From a virus, in IMG/VR virus record IMGVR_UViG_3300048586_000258, positions 1-43,717 of that record: DNA of 43,717 bases; one strand, written 5' to 3'. Both the position numbers and the translations under genes were made by a program. Shown here one piece after another: positions 21,586 through 28,727 of the stretch. Under the pieces are notes generated by a model that was given only the letters and a program-made list of their open reading frames with translations, was not told the DNA's origin and did no database searches. The stretch's first letter is position 1. Each line of letters begins with the position of its first letter.

Positions 21586-23340
21586 TTACACCGCCGATGG
21601 CGCTGAGGCGCAGTCAGAGACACGGAAACGATAGATGATTGCCGCACGCCGACCCGGACGAGTGTTGCCCGCGTTGAGGGTGGGGTCGGATCGCGCTCCC
21701 GAACCAGCGCCGTAGTCATCGACGCCAAGCCCGGGATCGCCCGCAGAGACTTCGCCGTCGCCGCAGCCGCCCGCGCCGTAGTATTTGCCAGCGCCGCCCT
21801 CGATCAGCGAGAAGCGGCCATCGCCACCCTTGCCACCCTTGCCTGTGGTATTGTTGCCATCGCCACCCGCGCCACCAGAACCGCCGCCACCACCAGAGGC
21901 ACGAAGGCCAGAGGCTGAACCCGCGCTATTTCCGCCCTCGAAGCCGCCGCCCGTCGTCGCGCCGCCCAACCCAACATCGGACGACGCGTTCGTTTGATAT
22001 GCCGCGCCGGAGCCGTTGAAGCCCGCGATGCCGGGTTTCGGAGTGTTGACATTGTTGGACACCCCACGGCGACCGCCCTGGTAGGTGACGCCGTTGACGA
22101 CAAGATCGCCGCCGTTGCTGCCGTCCGTGCTGGCCGTCGTGACACCGGCACCCGGCCCGCCGAGGGAGAACGCAATCGCGCCAATTTCCAGAAGGTCCGT
22201 CTCGTCCTCGTCGGTCTGTCCGCCAGAGGCCCCACTAGTCCTCGTCCGTCCTGCTGACGCGCCAGCCGCCTGATAAAGACGCCACACCGGAAGGTCTGCA
22301 CCGGAAATTCCAATCTCGCCAGTGATCGTCGTTCCCGATGTTTCCGAGCCAAGGATCTTCAAGAGGTAGTAGTCTACGCCGCCCTCGGTGATCGTCGTCA
22401 GTTCATTGCCAGCCGGGTAGGTGACGACAGAAAGGTTGGCGAGTTGCTCGACGGCCCCGAAGGTTCGGTAGCTGTTGGGTCCAATCTTCCTGACGACAAC
22501 TTCATCGCCTTGGTTCGTAATCTTGAAACGACCGGACACGCCATTGATTGTCACGGGCGCAATCGCGCGGAGGATCACGTCTCCGGTGTTGAGACGCAGC
22601 ACCGGCCATTTCCACCCCACCGGGGCCGAGACATCCGCGTTCGCCGGAAGCGTCACCGTCATCGCAGAGGTATTGTTCGCCCAAAGTGGGCGTTCCCCGT
22701 AAATGTCCAAGATCGACGGGGTGTAAGTTGTTCCCTCTTGCAGGTTGTAGTTCTCGACCGATCCGGGCTGGCCCAAGAACAGGTCGTTCGGCCCCATGAA
22801 GGCAGGGATTTCACCAGCGTCCAGCCCGGTCCAGACTACGACCTGAGAAAGCAGGTATTGCGGGGGGCGCGGCGTATTGGGATCGCCGTTGCAGTTGACG
22901 ACTTCGACCGGCAACTCGCCATTCTTGGCATAGCGGGTGTCGTTGTATTGCGAGGCGGAACCGAGGCCGGGCAGGCCTTCCAGATCGTTGTAGGCACCGT
23001 TGAGGGCCACAGGGTGAAGATCGGTCCACAGCACGATCCGGTTCCAGATCGCGGCGCCAGTCGGTACAGCCCCGGCGAACCAAGCACCCACTAGCCCGGT
23101 TGTCCGAAGGAAGATCGAGCCTATGCCATAGCCCTGGGTTTGGTCGTCTCCGGCGGTCGGATCGACGTCGCCCTCAAACTTATTCTTGCGGCCCTCGAAG
23201 AACGCGCCTGACTTGATCCGGGACACGCCTCTTGCCCAGCTGCTCGGCCCGGTTTTGCGGGCCGAAGGGACATGCACCTCAGCCGCGTCGGCCTGGGCGG
23301 GGGTGATGAGTGTCGTTTCTTCTGACGTTTTCCGCGCCAT
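21586..23340 (-). CDS. Glycine-rich tail adhesin / receptor-binding protein
   Basis: A 584-residue protein from ATG 23340, which overlaps the previous stop (TAATG). The N-terminal 130 residues (RVSRIKSGAFFEGRKNKFEG) may attach to the tail. The middle is beta-rich. The last 200 residues are dominated by Gly with Ser, Asn and Ala (GGGGGSGGAGGDGNNTTGKG; SAGSASGLRASGG) before a final YRFRVSD. This resembles the glycine-rich tip domains of T-even-type gp38 adhesins, where packed polyglycine helices present variable loops to the receptor. The likeness is of composition, not of sequence I can align. The upstream open frame is a shadow of the gene before. Confidence 0.65.
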   Translation of the reverse strand: MARKTSEETTLITPAQADAAEVHVPSARKTGPSSWARGVSRIKSGAFFEGRKNKFEGDVDPTAGDDQTQGYGIGSIFLRTTGLVGAWFAGAVPTGAAIWNRIVLWTDLHPVALNGAYNDLEGLPGLGSASQYNDTRYAKNGELPVEVVNCNGDPNTPRPPQYLLSQVVVWTGLDAGEIPAFMGPNDLFLGQPGSVENYNLQEGTTYTPSILDIYGERPLWANNTSAMTVTLPANADVSAPVGWKWPVLRLNTGDVILRAIAPVTINGVSGRFKITNQGDEVVVRKIGPNSYRTFGAVEQLANLSVVTYPAGNELTTITEGGVDYYLLKILGSETSGTTITGEIGISGADLPVWRLYQAAGASAGRTRTSGASGGQTDEDETDLLEIGAIAFSLGGPGAGVTTASTDGSNGGDLVVNGVTYQGGRRGVSNNVNTPKPGIAGFNGSGAAYQTNASSDVGLGGATTGGGFEGGNSAGSASGLRASGGGGGSGGAGGDGNNTTGKGGKGGDGRFSLIEGGAGKYYGAGGCGDGEVSAGDPGLGVDDYGAGSGARSDPTLNAGNTRPGRRAAIIYRFRVSDCASAPSAV

Positions 23341-23756
23341 TATGCTGCCTCCAACTGAATGAGTTCGCCATCTTCCCAGGCCATCGGCTCGCCATCTTCC
23401 CAAGCCCAAACATCGAGCGGGACGTCGGGCGCGATCGTCACGGGGTTGCTTACGTACCAGCGGGACCAGATCCCGCCGGCGTCCTGGCCGCGCACCGCGC
23501 CCACGATGGTTTGACCAGCGTCCTCGGCCGCAATCACGCGGGTCGCGCCGGTGTCGGACAAGCTGATGAAAGGCAGCCTGATGTAGGCGCGCTGATATGC
23601 GACGGCCGCCGTCCATGTGCCCAGCCCAAGGGCCTGCGTCCCGCCAACGAAGTCATCGCCGGTGAGCGCAGGGGCCACCGTGCAGACCGCGTCTGAAACC
23701 GGCGGCTGGCCACGCGGCGGTGGGAAGGGCGATGGAAGGCGGCCGAACCTACGCAT
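23340..23756 (-). CDS. Hypothetical virion-like protein, 138 aa
   Basis: Not recognised. The N-terminus is Pro/Arg-rich, then beta-type segments (TWTAAVAYQRAYIRLPFISL) and an acidic Trp-containing end with a small internal repeat, WAWEDGEPMAWEDGE. Overlaps the gene before by eight bases and the adhesin by one. Location suggests a short tail-tip or decoration component, or an adhesin chaperone. Confidence 0.6.
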   Translation of the reverse strand: MRRFGRLPSPFPPPRGQPPVSDAVCTVAPALTGDDFVGGTQALGLGTWTAAVAYQRAYIRLPFISLSDTGATRVIAAEDAGQTIVGAVRGQDAGGIWSRWYVSNPVTIAPDVPLDVWAWEDGEPMAWEDGELIQLEAA

Positions 23757-24042
23757 GGCTGAACGAGGCCCTGGTCGGGTGGCGATCGCCCTTCACATAG
23801 ACGCGGTTCGCGCCCGGGACGCCCGGAAAGAGCGAGGCCAGCGTTTGATCCGCCGTGATCGCATCCTTGGGGTAGATGCGGATCGCGCCGGCGTCGGACG
23901 TCGGGACGACTTCGCCCACCGTCGCCTGCAACAGCAGGACATCATGGCCGATGTTCTGGATCCGGATCGCGGTGATGCTCGTGGCCTCAACCTGGCCGAG
24001 CCGCCAGGTGTTCGCCGAAACACTGATGTCATCTTGTGGCAA
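23749..24042 (-). CDS. Hypothetical virion-like beta protein, 97 aa
   Basis: A 97-residue beta-rich protein (WRLGQVEATSITAIRIQNIG; ATVGEVVPTSDAGAIRIYPK). It starts with TTG at 24042, chosen because AAGGAG lies seven bases before it, inside the last codons of the o-spanin gene. Repeated short strands ending in RIYP suggest a jelly-roll or Ig-like virion subunit. Not recognised. Confidence 0.6.
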   Translation of the reverse strand: MPQDDISVSANTWRLGQVEATSITAIRIQNIGHDVLLLQATVGEVVPTSDAGAIRIYPKDAITADQTLASLFPGVPGANRVYVKGDRHPTRASFSHA

Positions 24043-24045
24043 GGG

Positions 24046-24300
24046 TCAGCTCCTTTTGGTTGGGGGGATTGTCCAGTCCGCCAGGCCCTCGAGCTGGCCG
24101 ACGCACTGGCGAAGGTTGGACCGATCGCGGCCCCAGTAGATTTCGGTTTCGCGCTGGCTCAGCCCGCGATCGGGCAGGGGCGCCGGGCCTGGCACCGGGG
24201 TGGTCAGGCTGGGCGGTGGCGAGGGGCGCAGGTCAGCGGGCATTGAGCCTCCGCACGCTGTCAGCGCTAAGGGCAGGGCGATCAGCATCGGGATCCGCAT
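24046..24300 (-). CDS. Outer-membrane spanin lipoprotein (Rz1-like)
   Basis: An 84-residue protein with a lipoprotein signal: MRIPMLIALPLALTAC, where Cys is the lipid anchor after an LTA-type lipobox. It is followed by a Pro-rich linker (PSPPPSLTTPVPGPAPLPDR), typical of Rz1. Start ATG 24300 places the lipobox correctly. It starts inside the i-spanin gene, in another frame (68-base overlap), the usual Rz/Rz1 arrangement. Together with the i-spanin it fuses inner and outer membranes in the last step of lysis. Confidence 0.86.
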   Translation of the reverse strand: MRIPMLIALPLALTACGGSMPADLRPSPPPSLTTPVPGPAPLPDRGLSQRETEIYWGRDRSNLRQCVGQLEGLADWTIPPTKRS

Positions 24301-24535
24301 AGGCGGCTTCCTCCAAGGTTTGGGCGAGGGCATCGCGTTCGCGCTGCAGCTCGAGGCGATCGGCCTCGAGGCGGCTCAGGCGTTCGGCATTGTCGAAGGC
24401 TTCGGCCCGTGCGGCCCCTAAAAGGGCCGCCTGGCGGGCATCTGCGTTTTGGGCGCCCTTGGTCCATCCGAAGGCGAAAGCAGCCACCAGCGTCGCGCTG
24501 AGCGCCAGGAGGAGCCAAGGGCGCAGGAGGGTCAC
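24233..24535 (-). CDS. Inner-membrane spanin (Rz-like)
   Basis: A 100-residue protein. GTG 24535 overlaps the muramidase stop (GTGA). The N-terminal helix LLRPWLLLALSATLVAAFAF anchors it in the inner membrane; the rest is a charged coiled coil (FDNAERLSRLEADRLELQRE). It lies behind the muramidase and overlaps the o-spanin gene. Length and layout match i-spanins. Upstream in-frame ATG codons belong to a shadow frame. Confidence 0.85.
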   Translation of the reverse strand: MTLLRPWLLLALSATLVAAFAFGWTKGAQNADARQAALLGAARAEAFDNAERLSRLEADRLELQRERDALAQTLEEAAYADPDADRPALSADSVRRLNAR

Positions 24536-25146
24536 GGTTGCACCGCGTTGGGTCGAGCGGCCCACTTGCGATATGCGGCGGCGAGCTTGGTATGGTAGCC
24601 GTGCTTCGCGTAGCCAGGCCCGTTGTAGCCTCGGGCGAAACCGGACCAGTCGTGGCGACGCAGATCGTCGTCAAGACCCTCGGAAATGATGAACCGGATC
24701 ATCGCCAGCAGGTGGCGCTCCTCATCCACCAGGAAATCGGTGACCATGTCCTCTGCAGTCCGGTATCCCGCCGCCTTGCAGTTGAACCCCATGATCTGAC
24801 CAAGACCCCAGGAGGCGCTGCGCAGAGCGGCCGGGCGGTCGATCTTGATGGCTGCCAGCAGTCGCGGGTAGCTGTCCGCCGGGTATGGCTTCTGGCCCCA
24901 GCGGGGGTAGGCGATGCCCTGCGTCTCCGCTATGCGCCGCTTTCCCTCGCCAAGCTCACGCCAGAACACGTGCGGCTCGAACAGCATTTTCAGTCGGCCG
25001 GAACTGTCGCGGCCGGAACCTGCGGCCTCCACTTCGACCAAGGCGCGGATCTCATCCTCTCCCACGCCAATCAGCTTGCCGAGACGGCCGTAGTCCCAGG
25101 CGTCGATCTGTTTCATTGGCCCAAAGAACTGCATCAGGGCTTGCAT
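24532..25146 (-). CDS. N-acetylmuramidase endolysin
   Basis: A 204-residue enzyme with the N-acetylmuramidase domain (PF11860-type): IRALVEVEAAGSGRDSSGRL (residues 33-52) with candidate catalytic Glu38 or Glu40, MLFEPHVFWREL, SASWGLGQIMGFN and WSGFARGYNGPGY near the end. No signal peptide or signal-anchor is evident, so release through a holin is expected. ATG 25146 has GGGAG before it and overlaps the HNH gene by 13 bases. It cuts the glycan strand of peptidoglycan; spanins follow. Confidence 0.9.
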   Translation of the reverse strand: MQALMQFFGPMKQIDAWDYGRLGKLIGVGEDEIRALVEVEAAGSGRDSSGRLKMLFEPHVFWRELGEGKRRIAETQGIAYPRWGQKPYPADSYPRLLAAIKIDRPAALRSASWGLGQIMGFNCKAAGYRTAEDMVTDFLVDEERHLLAMIRFIISEGLDDDLRRHDWSGFARGYNGPGYAKHGYHTKLAAAYRKWAARPNAVQP

Positions 25147-25664
25147 GAACTTCTCCCGTGGTTCTGGTGGTAGCCGTGGAGGACTTCGGCGGCTTTGCGG
25201 GCGGCCACTGCTTCATCGAACGAGCTGAAGCTGCCAAGGACGATGGTCCGATTGTCGACGCCGATCGTCGCTTTCCAGGTGTGCCACTTGGTGAGCGATA
25301 CGCCTGGATGCCCGCTGGTGTTGTTCGATGAGATCATGCGATTGCGCATATTCTCCGTGCGAGAAACGTCGCGGAGATTGACCCAGCGGTTATCGCTGCG
25401 GTTGCCGTTCTCGTGGTCGATGTCTTCCGGCTCGAGGCCGGTTTCCATCTTCCAGATCACGCGGTGCGCATAGAGCAAGACCCAGTCGATCCGGCCCTGC
25501 AGGTAGCCACGTTCGATTGTTGTGAACGCGGGCTTGCCTGCCCACCGACCGTTCCACTGCACGGTCCCGGCCGGATCCTGGCGCCAGAACAGAGCGCCAG
25601 TTTCGGGGTCGTAGCGAAGGCGCAGCAAGAGGTACTCTTGCGAGAAATCTGCCAGGCCGCTCAT
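25134..25664 (-). CDS. HNH endonuclease with AP2-like DNA-binding domain
   Basis: A 176-residue protein. The HNH part is AHRVIWKMETGLEPEDIDHE, NGNRSDNRWVNLRDVSRTEN, with the DHENGN Asp-His pair and the NL motif. The C-terminal SGHPGVSLTKWHTWKATIG, then GSFSSFDEAVAARKAAEVLH, is an AP2-type domain, as in many homing endonucleases. It is wedged between a membrane protein gene and the muramidase, with ATGA overlap at its start. Probably a free-standing homing endonuclease. Its codon use is slightly less GC-rich than that of the muramidase. ATG 25664 fits; the upstream part of the frame is a shadow. Confidence 0.88.
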   Translation of the reverse strand: MSGLADFSQEYLLLRLRYDPETGALFWRQDPAGTVQWNGRWAGKPAFTTIERGYLQGRIDWVLLYAHRVIWKMETGLEPEDIDHENGNRSDNRWVNLRDVSRTENMRNRMISSNNTSGHPGVSLTKWHTWKATIGVDNRTIVLGSFSSFDEAVAARKAAEVLHGYHQNHGRSSCKP

Positions 25665-26077
25665 TTCCGCCACCACCGCATGAGGCGATCGAAGATGTGG
25701 CCGTGCGGATAGAAGGGCGCCTTCCAAAGCGGCCAGCTCGATCGCTCCTCCTCGGGGATCAGGAGCTGCAGCGCCTTCAACAGGTGGTAGCCCGCGAACA
25801 GGAGCAAGAGATCGAAGATGATGTTGACGCGGGTCCAGCCCGTGGCCTCGCCCCAGCTGGCCCAGGTGCCAGGCGCGGCCGCGTCGACCAGGGTAGGAAC
25901 GACGTCCCAGTAAAGGACGCGGAACACCACGGCCCAGATGATGCCAGAGACGCCCATGGCCAGGTGCATGGTCGCGTCGCGCTCGCGCTGCATGGCCCAG
26001 CCCACCAGGCCGCGCCAGATAATCAGAAGGACGATGACCGTCCCGATCGCGAACGCCTCATTTACCCAGTGCATCAT
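25661..26077 (-). CDS. Multi-pass membrane protein, holin candidate, 138 aa
   Basis: A 138-residue membrane protein with hydrophobic segments at about residues 8-28 (FAIGTVIVLLIIWRGLVGWA), 40-60 (AMGVSGIIWAVVFRVLYWDV) and 85-105 (VNIIFDLLLLFAGYHLLKAL). The tail is rich in Trp, Arg and Pro. Its position just before the endolysin makes it the best holin candidate, though two other small membrane proteins precede it. Starts by overlapping the 55-residue gene by 20 bases. Confidence 0.65.
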   Translation of the reverse strand: MMHWVNEAFAIGTVIVLLIIWRGLVGWAMQRERDATMHLAMGVSGIIWAVVFRVLYWDVVPTLVDAAAPGTWASWGEATGWTRVNIIFDLLLLFAGYHLLKALQLLIPEEERSSWPLWKAPFYPHGHIFDRLMRWWRK

Positions 26078-26225
26078 TCGCCCGGTCCCTTTTCATTTTC
26101 TCAACCACCTTCTCGAGGGCGATCCGCTTGTCCTTCACCACCTCGACGCTCTGCTCCCGGCGCGCGTCGATCTCGGCGATCTCCTCGCTGCGATCGGCGC
26201 GCTTGTGCCCCCACCAGCTCATCAT
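26058..26225 (-). CDS. Small charged protein in the lysis cassette, 55 aa
   Basis: A 55-residue protein starting MMSWWGHKRADRSEEIAEID and continuing as a highly charged helix to a basic end (VVEKMKRDRAND). Small proteins beginning MMSWWG with a charged helix occur in lysis cassettes of other phages (DUF7620-like), function unknown. ATG 26225 overlaps the previous stop (ATGA). Confidence 0.72.
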   Translation of the reverse strand: MMSWWGHKRADRSEEIAEIDARREQSVEVVKDKRIALEKVVEKMKRDRANDALGK

Positions 26226-26431
26226 CCGCGGCCCTCCACTGCGTCGGTCAGAGCGTCGATCGCCTTGGCGGCCTCGCGGGCAACCGCAGCGTTCGCCTCC
26301 GAAAATTTCTGCAAGTCCGCGATCCGCGCGTCGGTGACCACGTCGTTGCGCTTCCGCTCCTCGCGGTACGCCCAGGCCAGGCCGATGATAACGATGCCCT
26401 GCAGGCCGTACTCGAGGAGCGCCTGGTCCAT
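26222..26431 (-). CDS. Small membrane protein with coiled coil, holin-like, 69 aa
   Basis: A 69-residue protein: one membrane helix near the N-terminus (LEYGLQGIVIIGLAWAY), then a charged coiled coil (RIADLQKFSEANAAVAREAA). The layout resembles BhlA/UviB-type holin-like proteins. ATG 26431 overlaps the stop of the previous gene by one base (TGATG). Which of the membrane proteins is the true holin cannot be decided from sequence. Confidence 0.68.
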   Translation of the reverse strand: MDQALLEYGLQGIVIIGLAWAYREERKRNDVVTDARIADLQKFSEANAAVAREAAKAIDALTDAVEGRG

Positions 26432-26754
26432 CACAGGCCCTTTCGCTTGTAGTAGCCGGCGCCCAGCCAGAGCCCGTGCACCGCGATCAGGAGCGGGATC
26501 TGGTAAAGCGCGGCCATGGCGATCAGGGCGACATGGGCGATGTCCTCGAGGCAGTCGTTGACCTCGGCCCGGTAGAACTGCCACTGCCCGAATTCCCAGG
26601 CGGCGTAGGCGAGGAGCACCAGCCACCAGGGAAAGCCCACCAGGACGGGCAAGCCGCCCACCAGGTAGGCATGGCCCGCCTGGTTGCGCAGATAGCCCAG
26701 GGGATCATCCTGGAAGCTCGAGGGCGTGCGGAACATGCGGACCAGCCACATCAT
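26431..26754 (-). CDS. Membrane protein at the head of the lysis cassette, 107 aa
   Basis: A 107-residue membrane protein with hydrophobic segments at about 33-53 (GGLPVLVGFPWWLVLLAYAA) and 70-100 (IAHVALIAMAALYQIPLLIA), and a charged stretch AEVNDCLEDIAHV between. ATG 26754 overlaps the previous stop by ATGA; the longer frame upstream is a shadow. Not recognised; likely part of the lysis cassette. Confidence 0.7.
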   Translation of the reverse strand: MMWLVRMFRTPSSFQDDPLGYLRNQAGHAYLVGGLPVLVGFPWWLVLLAYAAWEFGQWQFYRAEVNDCLEDIAHVALIAMAALYQIPLLIAVHGLWLGAGYYKRKGL

Positions 26755-27317
26755 GGCAGGCTCGCCAGGAAGGCCGCGATCGCCGCCGGCGTCGCGCCGT
26801 TCTCGATCATCACCGCCACGATGAAAATCACGTCCAGCTGCTCGGGCGTGATGTCGAACTCGCCCACCAGGTAATCCATGTCCGGATGCACCCTGAGCAC
26901 GATCGTGACGCGCTGATCCCACCGCACCAGCGGGTCATAGGGATCGGCAAGGCGGCGCGCCTCGACCGCCTGGGTGTATTTGTCCAGAAGGTGCAGGAAG
27001 CCGTCGGCCGGGAAATACTCGAGGGCGTCGAAGAACGCCTTGGCGTAGGGCTGCCAGCTTTCGCGGGCGAGCTGCAGCTCCTCCTCGGGGGTGAGCGGCG
27101 GCGGCGTCGGGATCTCGGGCGCGGCCGGGACCAGCGTCCAGGCGCCGGCAACCCACCGCGCGCGCTGGCCCGACGGGATCGCGGGCGGCACGGTGGTGAC
27201 GCAGCCGGCCGGGATCAGGTAGTCATCGCCCTCGATCAGCGGATCGGGGCGCGGGTTCGCGTCGGCCAGCTGGGGTCCGACGTAGTAGCCTTGGGGGTCG
27301 AGCTGATAGACGATCAT
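26751..27317 (-). CDS. Tail-fibre assembly-like protein, 188 aa
   Basis: A 188-residue protein whose N-terminus MIVYQLDPQGYYVGPQLADA and RWVAGAWTLVPAAPEIP resemble phage tail-fibre assembly (chaperone) proteins, which begin with short strands ending in a W-x-L/V segment. The C-terminal 110 residues are helical (WQPYAKAFFDALEYFPADGF). It starts ten bases after the fibre gene, with AGGAG overlapping the fibre stop. A chaperone for that fibre is the best guess. Confidence 0.65.
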   Translation of the reverse strand: MIVYQLDPQGYYVGPQLADANPRPDPLIEGDDYLIPAGCVTTVPPAIPSGQRARWVAGAWTLVPAAPEIPTPPPLTPEEELQLARESWQPYAKAFFDALEYFPADGFLHLLDKYTQAVEARRLADPYDPLVRWDQRVTIVLRVHPDMDYLVGEFDITPEQLDVIFIVAVMIENGATPAAIAAFLASLP

Positions 27318-27326
27318 GGCGCGCTC

Positions 27327-28727
27327 CTAAAAGACGACGACCCAAAGGGCGTTGGTGTTGGCCGGACGGGCTTCGCCGCCACCAGAAAAGTCGGTGGTGA
27401 AGGGGTGGCCGTGATCGCCGATGTAGGACGTGGCTTCGGTGCTCTGGCCGCTGTAGACGGTTTTGCCGCTGCCGCCGGCCGCGGTGCCCGGCGTCCCTGT
27501 CCGGATGAAGCTGTGGTTGTGGCCGCCGGTTGCGCCGGTGTGCCCGGTGTGCTGGTGCGAGAGGTTCTGACTGCCCTGCAGCGTGGCCGCTGCGCGCCCT
27601 GCGTCGACGCCGGCCCCGTCGTCCAGGCCACGCACGAACCGGCCGCGCCAGTCGGGCAGGCTGGCCGTGGTGGAGCCGTTACCTGGTCCATACTGGGCGG
27701 GCGTTTTCACGCCCTCGCTGGCAGCCACAAAACCGCTTGCCACGGCCGAAGCCCATAGCTCTGGGTAGCTCGCTCGCGAGAAGGTTGCCCCGTTCAGTTT
27801 CAGGCGGCCGGGCGGCGCAGTGGTGCCGAGATAGAGCTCGACGGTGCCGGGCTGAGGCAGGCGGTCGGCGATGCCGAGGTTGACAACCGCCGTTGGCTTG
27901 CTGGCCAGAAACTGCAGGTTGTCTGAATTATTCATGTCGCCGGTGCCGGCCCCGGGCGCGCCGGGCGGCATGTAGACCTCGATCTTTCCATCGCCAAAAT
28001 CGGCGGCAATGGTCGTCGCGATATGCGCGATCTTGGTGTGGTATTGGGTGTTGTTCACCCCATAGAGGAATACGTGGCCGATGCTGTAGAGGATGCCTGA
28101 CGTCCAGTTGCCCTTGAACTGGACGACGCCGGCCTGCGCAGCTTGGGCGGCCACCTTGGCGGCATTGGCATCAGCGGCGGCCACAGTCGCAGCCTGGGCG
28201 GCCGCGACCGCTGCGGCGCCATTGGCCTGAGCGTCCTCGATCGCCGTGGCCGTCGGGCCCGCAACGGGCTGGCCGTCCTCGAACATCACAACCCTGCCGT
28301 TGACCGGCGTGAAGGGATTGAGCGGCGCGGTGGTGCTGCGCAGGGTGCGGCCGAGCGTCACCTCAAGCGCCTTGGTGACCTCGGCCCGCTCCTGGGCGAT
28401 CATGGTCAGACGATCGAGCTGGCGCTCGAGGGACCGCTCGCGCGCGCCTTGCGTCGCACCCCAGCCCTGCTCGAGCGCTGTGGCTCTGGTGATGGTCAGC
28501 GTCCAGCCCATGTATCCCGCTGCCGTCGGGGCCGAGAGGGTGAGGTTGCCGGAGACAAGGCTTTCCTCGGGCGACACGGTGAAGTTGCCGGGCGCCAGCT
28601 CGACCACGCTGTTCCCGTCGGACACGGTCGCGACGATCGAGCCCTCTGTGTAGGGATGCGGGATCGCGAAAGGCCCGGTGCCGGCGATCGTGTAGGGCGG
28701 GGCTGGCTCGAATGCGTCGATGGTCAT
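27327..28727 (-). CDS. Tail fibre with T7-type N-terminus and collar-like tip
   Basis: A 466-residue protein. Residues 1-150 (PYTIAGTGPFAIPHPYTEGS, ATQGARERSLERQLDRLTMI) match the head-binding part of T7 gp17-type fibres. An Ala-rich shaft follows (VAAAQAATVAAADANAAKVA). Then a tail-collar region, RLKLNGATFSRASYPELW, and a tip with repeated His: LSHQHTGHTGATGGHNHSF, ending GGGEARPANTNALWVVVF. HxH motifs in such tips coordinate metal in T4 gp12-like fibres. Overlaps the ejection gene before it (ATGA). Confidence 0.85.
   Translation of the reverse strand: MTIDAFEPAPPYTIAGTGPFAIPHPYTEGSIVATVSDGNSVVELAPGNFTVSPEESLVSGNLTLSAPTAAGYMGWTLTITRATALEQGWGATQGARERSLERQLDRLTMIAQERAEVTKALEVTLGRTLRSTTAPLNPFTPVNGRVVMFEDGQPVAGPTATAIEDAQANGAAAVAAAQAATVAAADANAAKVAAQAAQAGVVQFKGNWTSGILYSIGHVFLYGVNNTQYHTKIAHIATTIAADFGDGKIEVYMPPGAPGAGTGDMNNSDNLQFLASKPTAVVNLGIADRLPQPGTVELYLGTTAPPGRLKLNGATFSRASYPELWASAVASGFVAASEGVKTPAQYGPGNGSTTASLPDWRGRFVRGLDDGAGVDAGRAAATLQGSQNLSHQHTGHTGATGGHNHSFIRTGTPGTAAGGSGKTVYSGQSTEATSYIGDHGHPFTTDFSGGGEARPANTNALWVVVF

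Noticed and set aside
19934-21634. 566-codon plus-strand frame opposite the tailspike
   Set aside because: Shadow of the G8-domain gene; no start signal and no recognisable domains.
18914-28727. Diversity-generating retroelement as in BPP-1
   Set aside because: Although head genes resemble those of BPP-1, no reverse transcriptase or template/variable repeat pair was seen near the fibre or adhesin genes.
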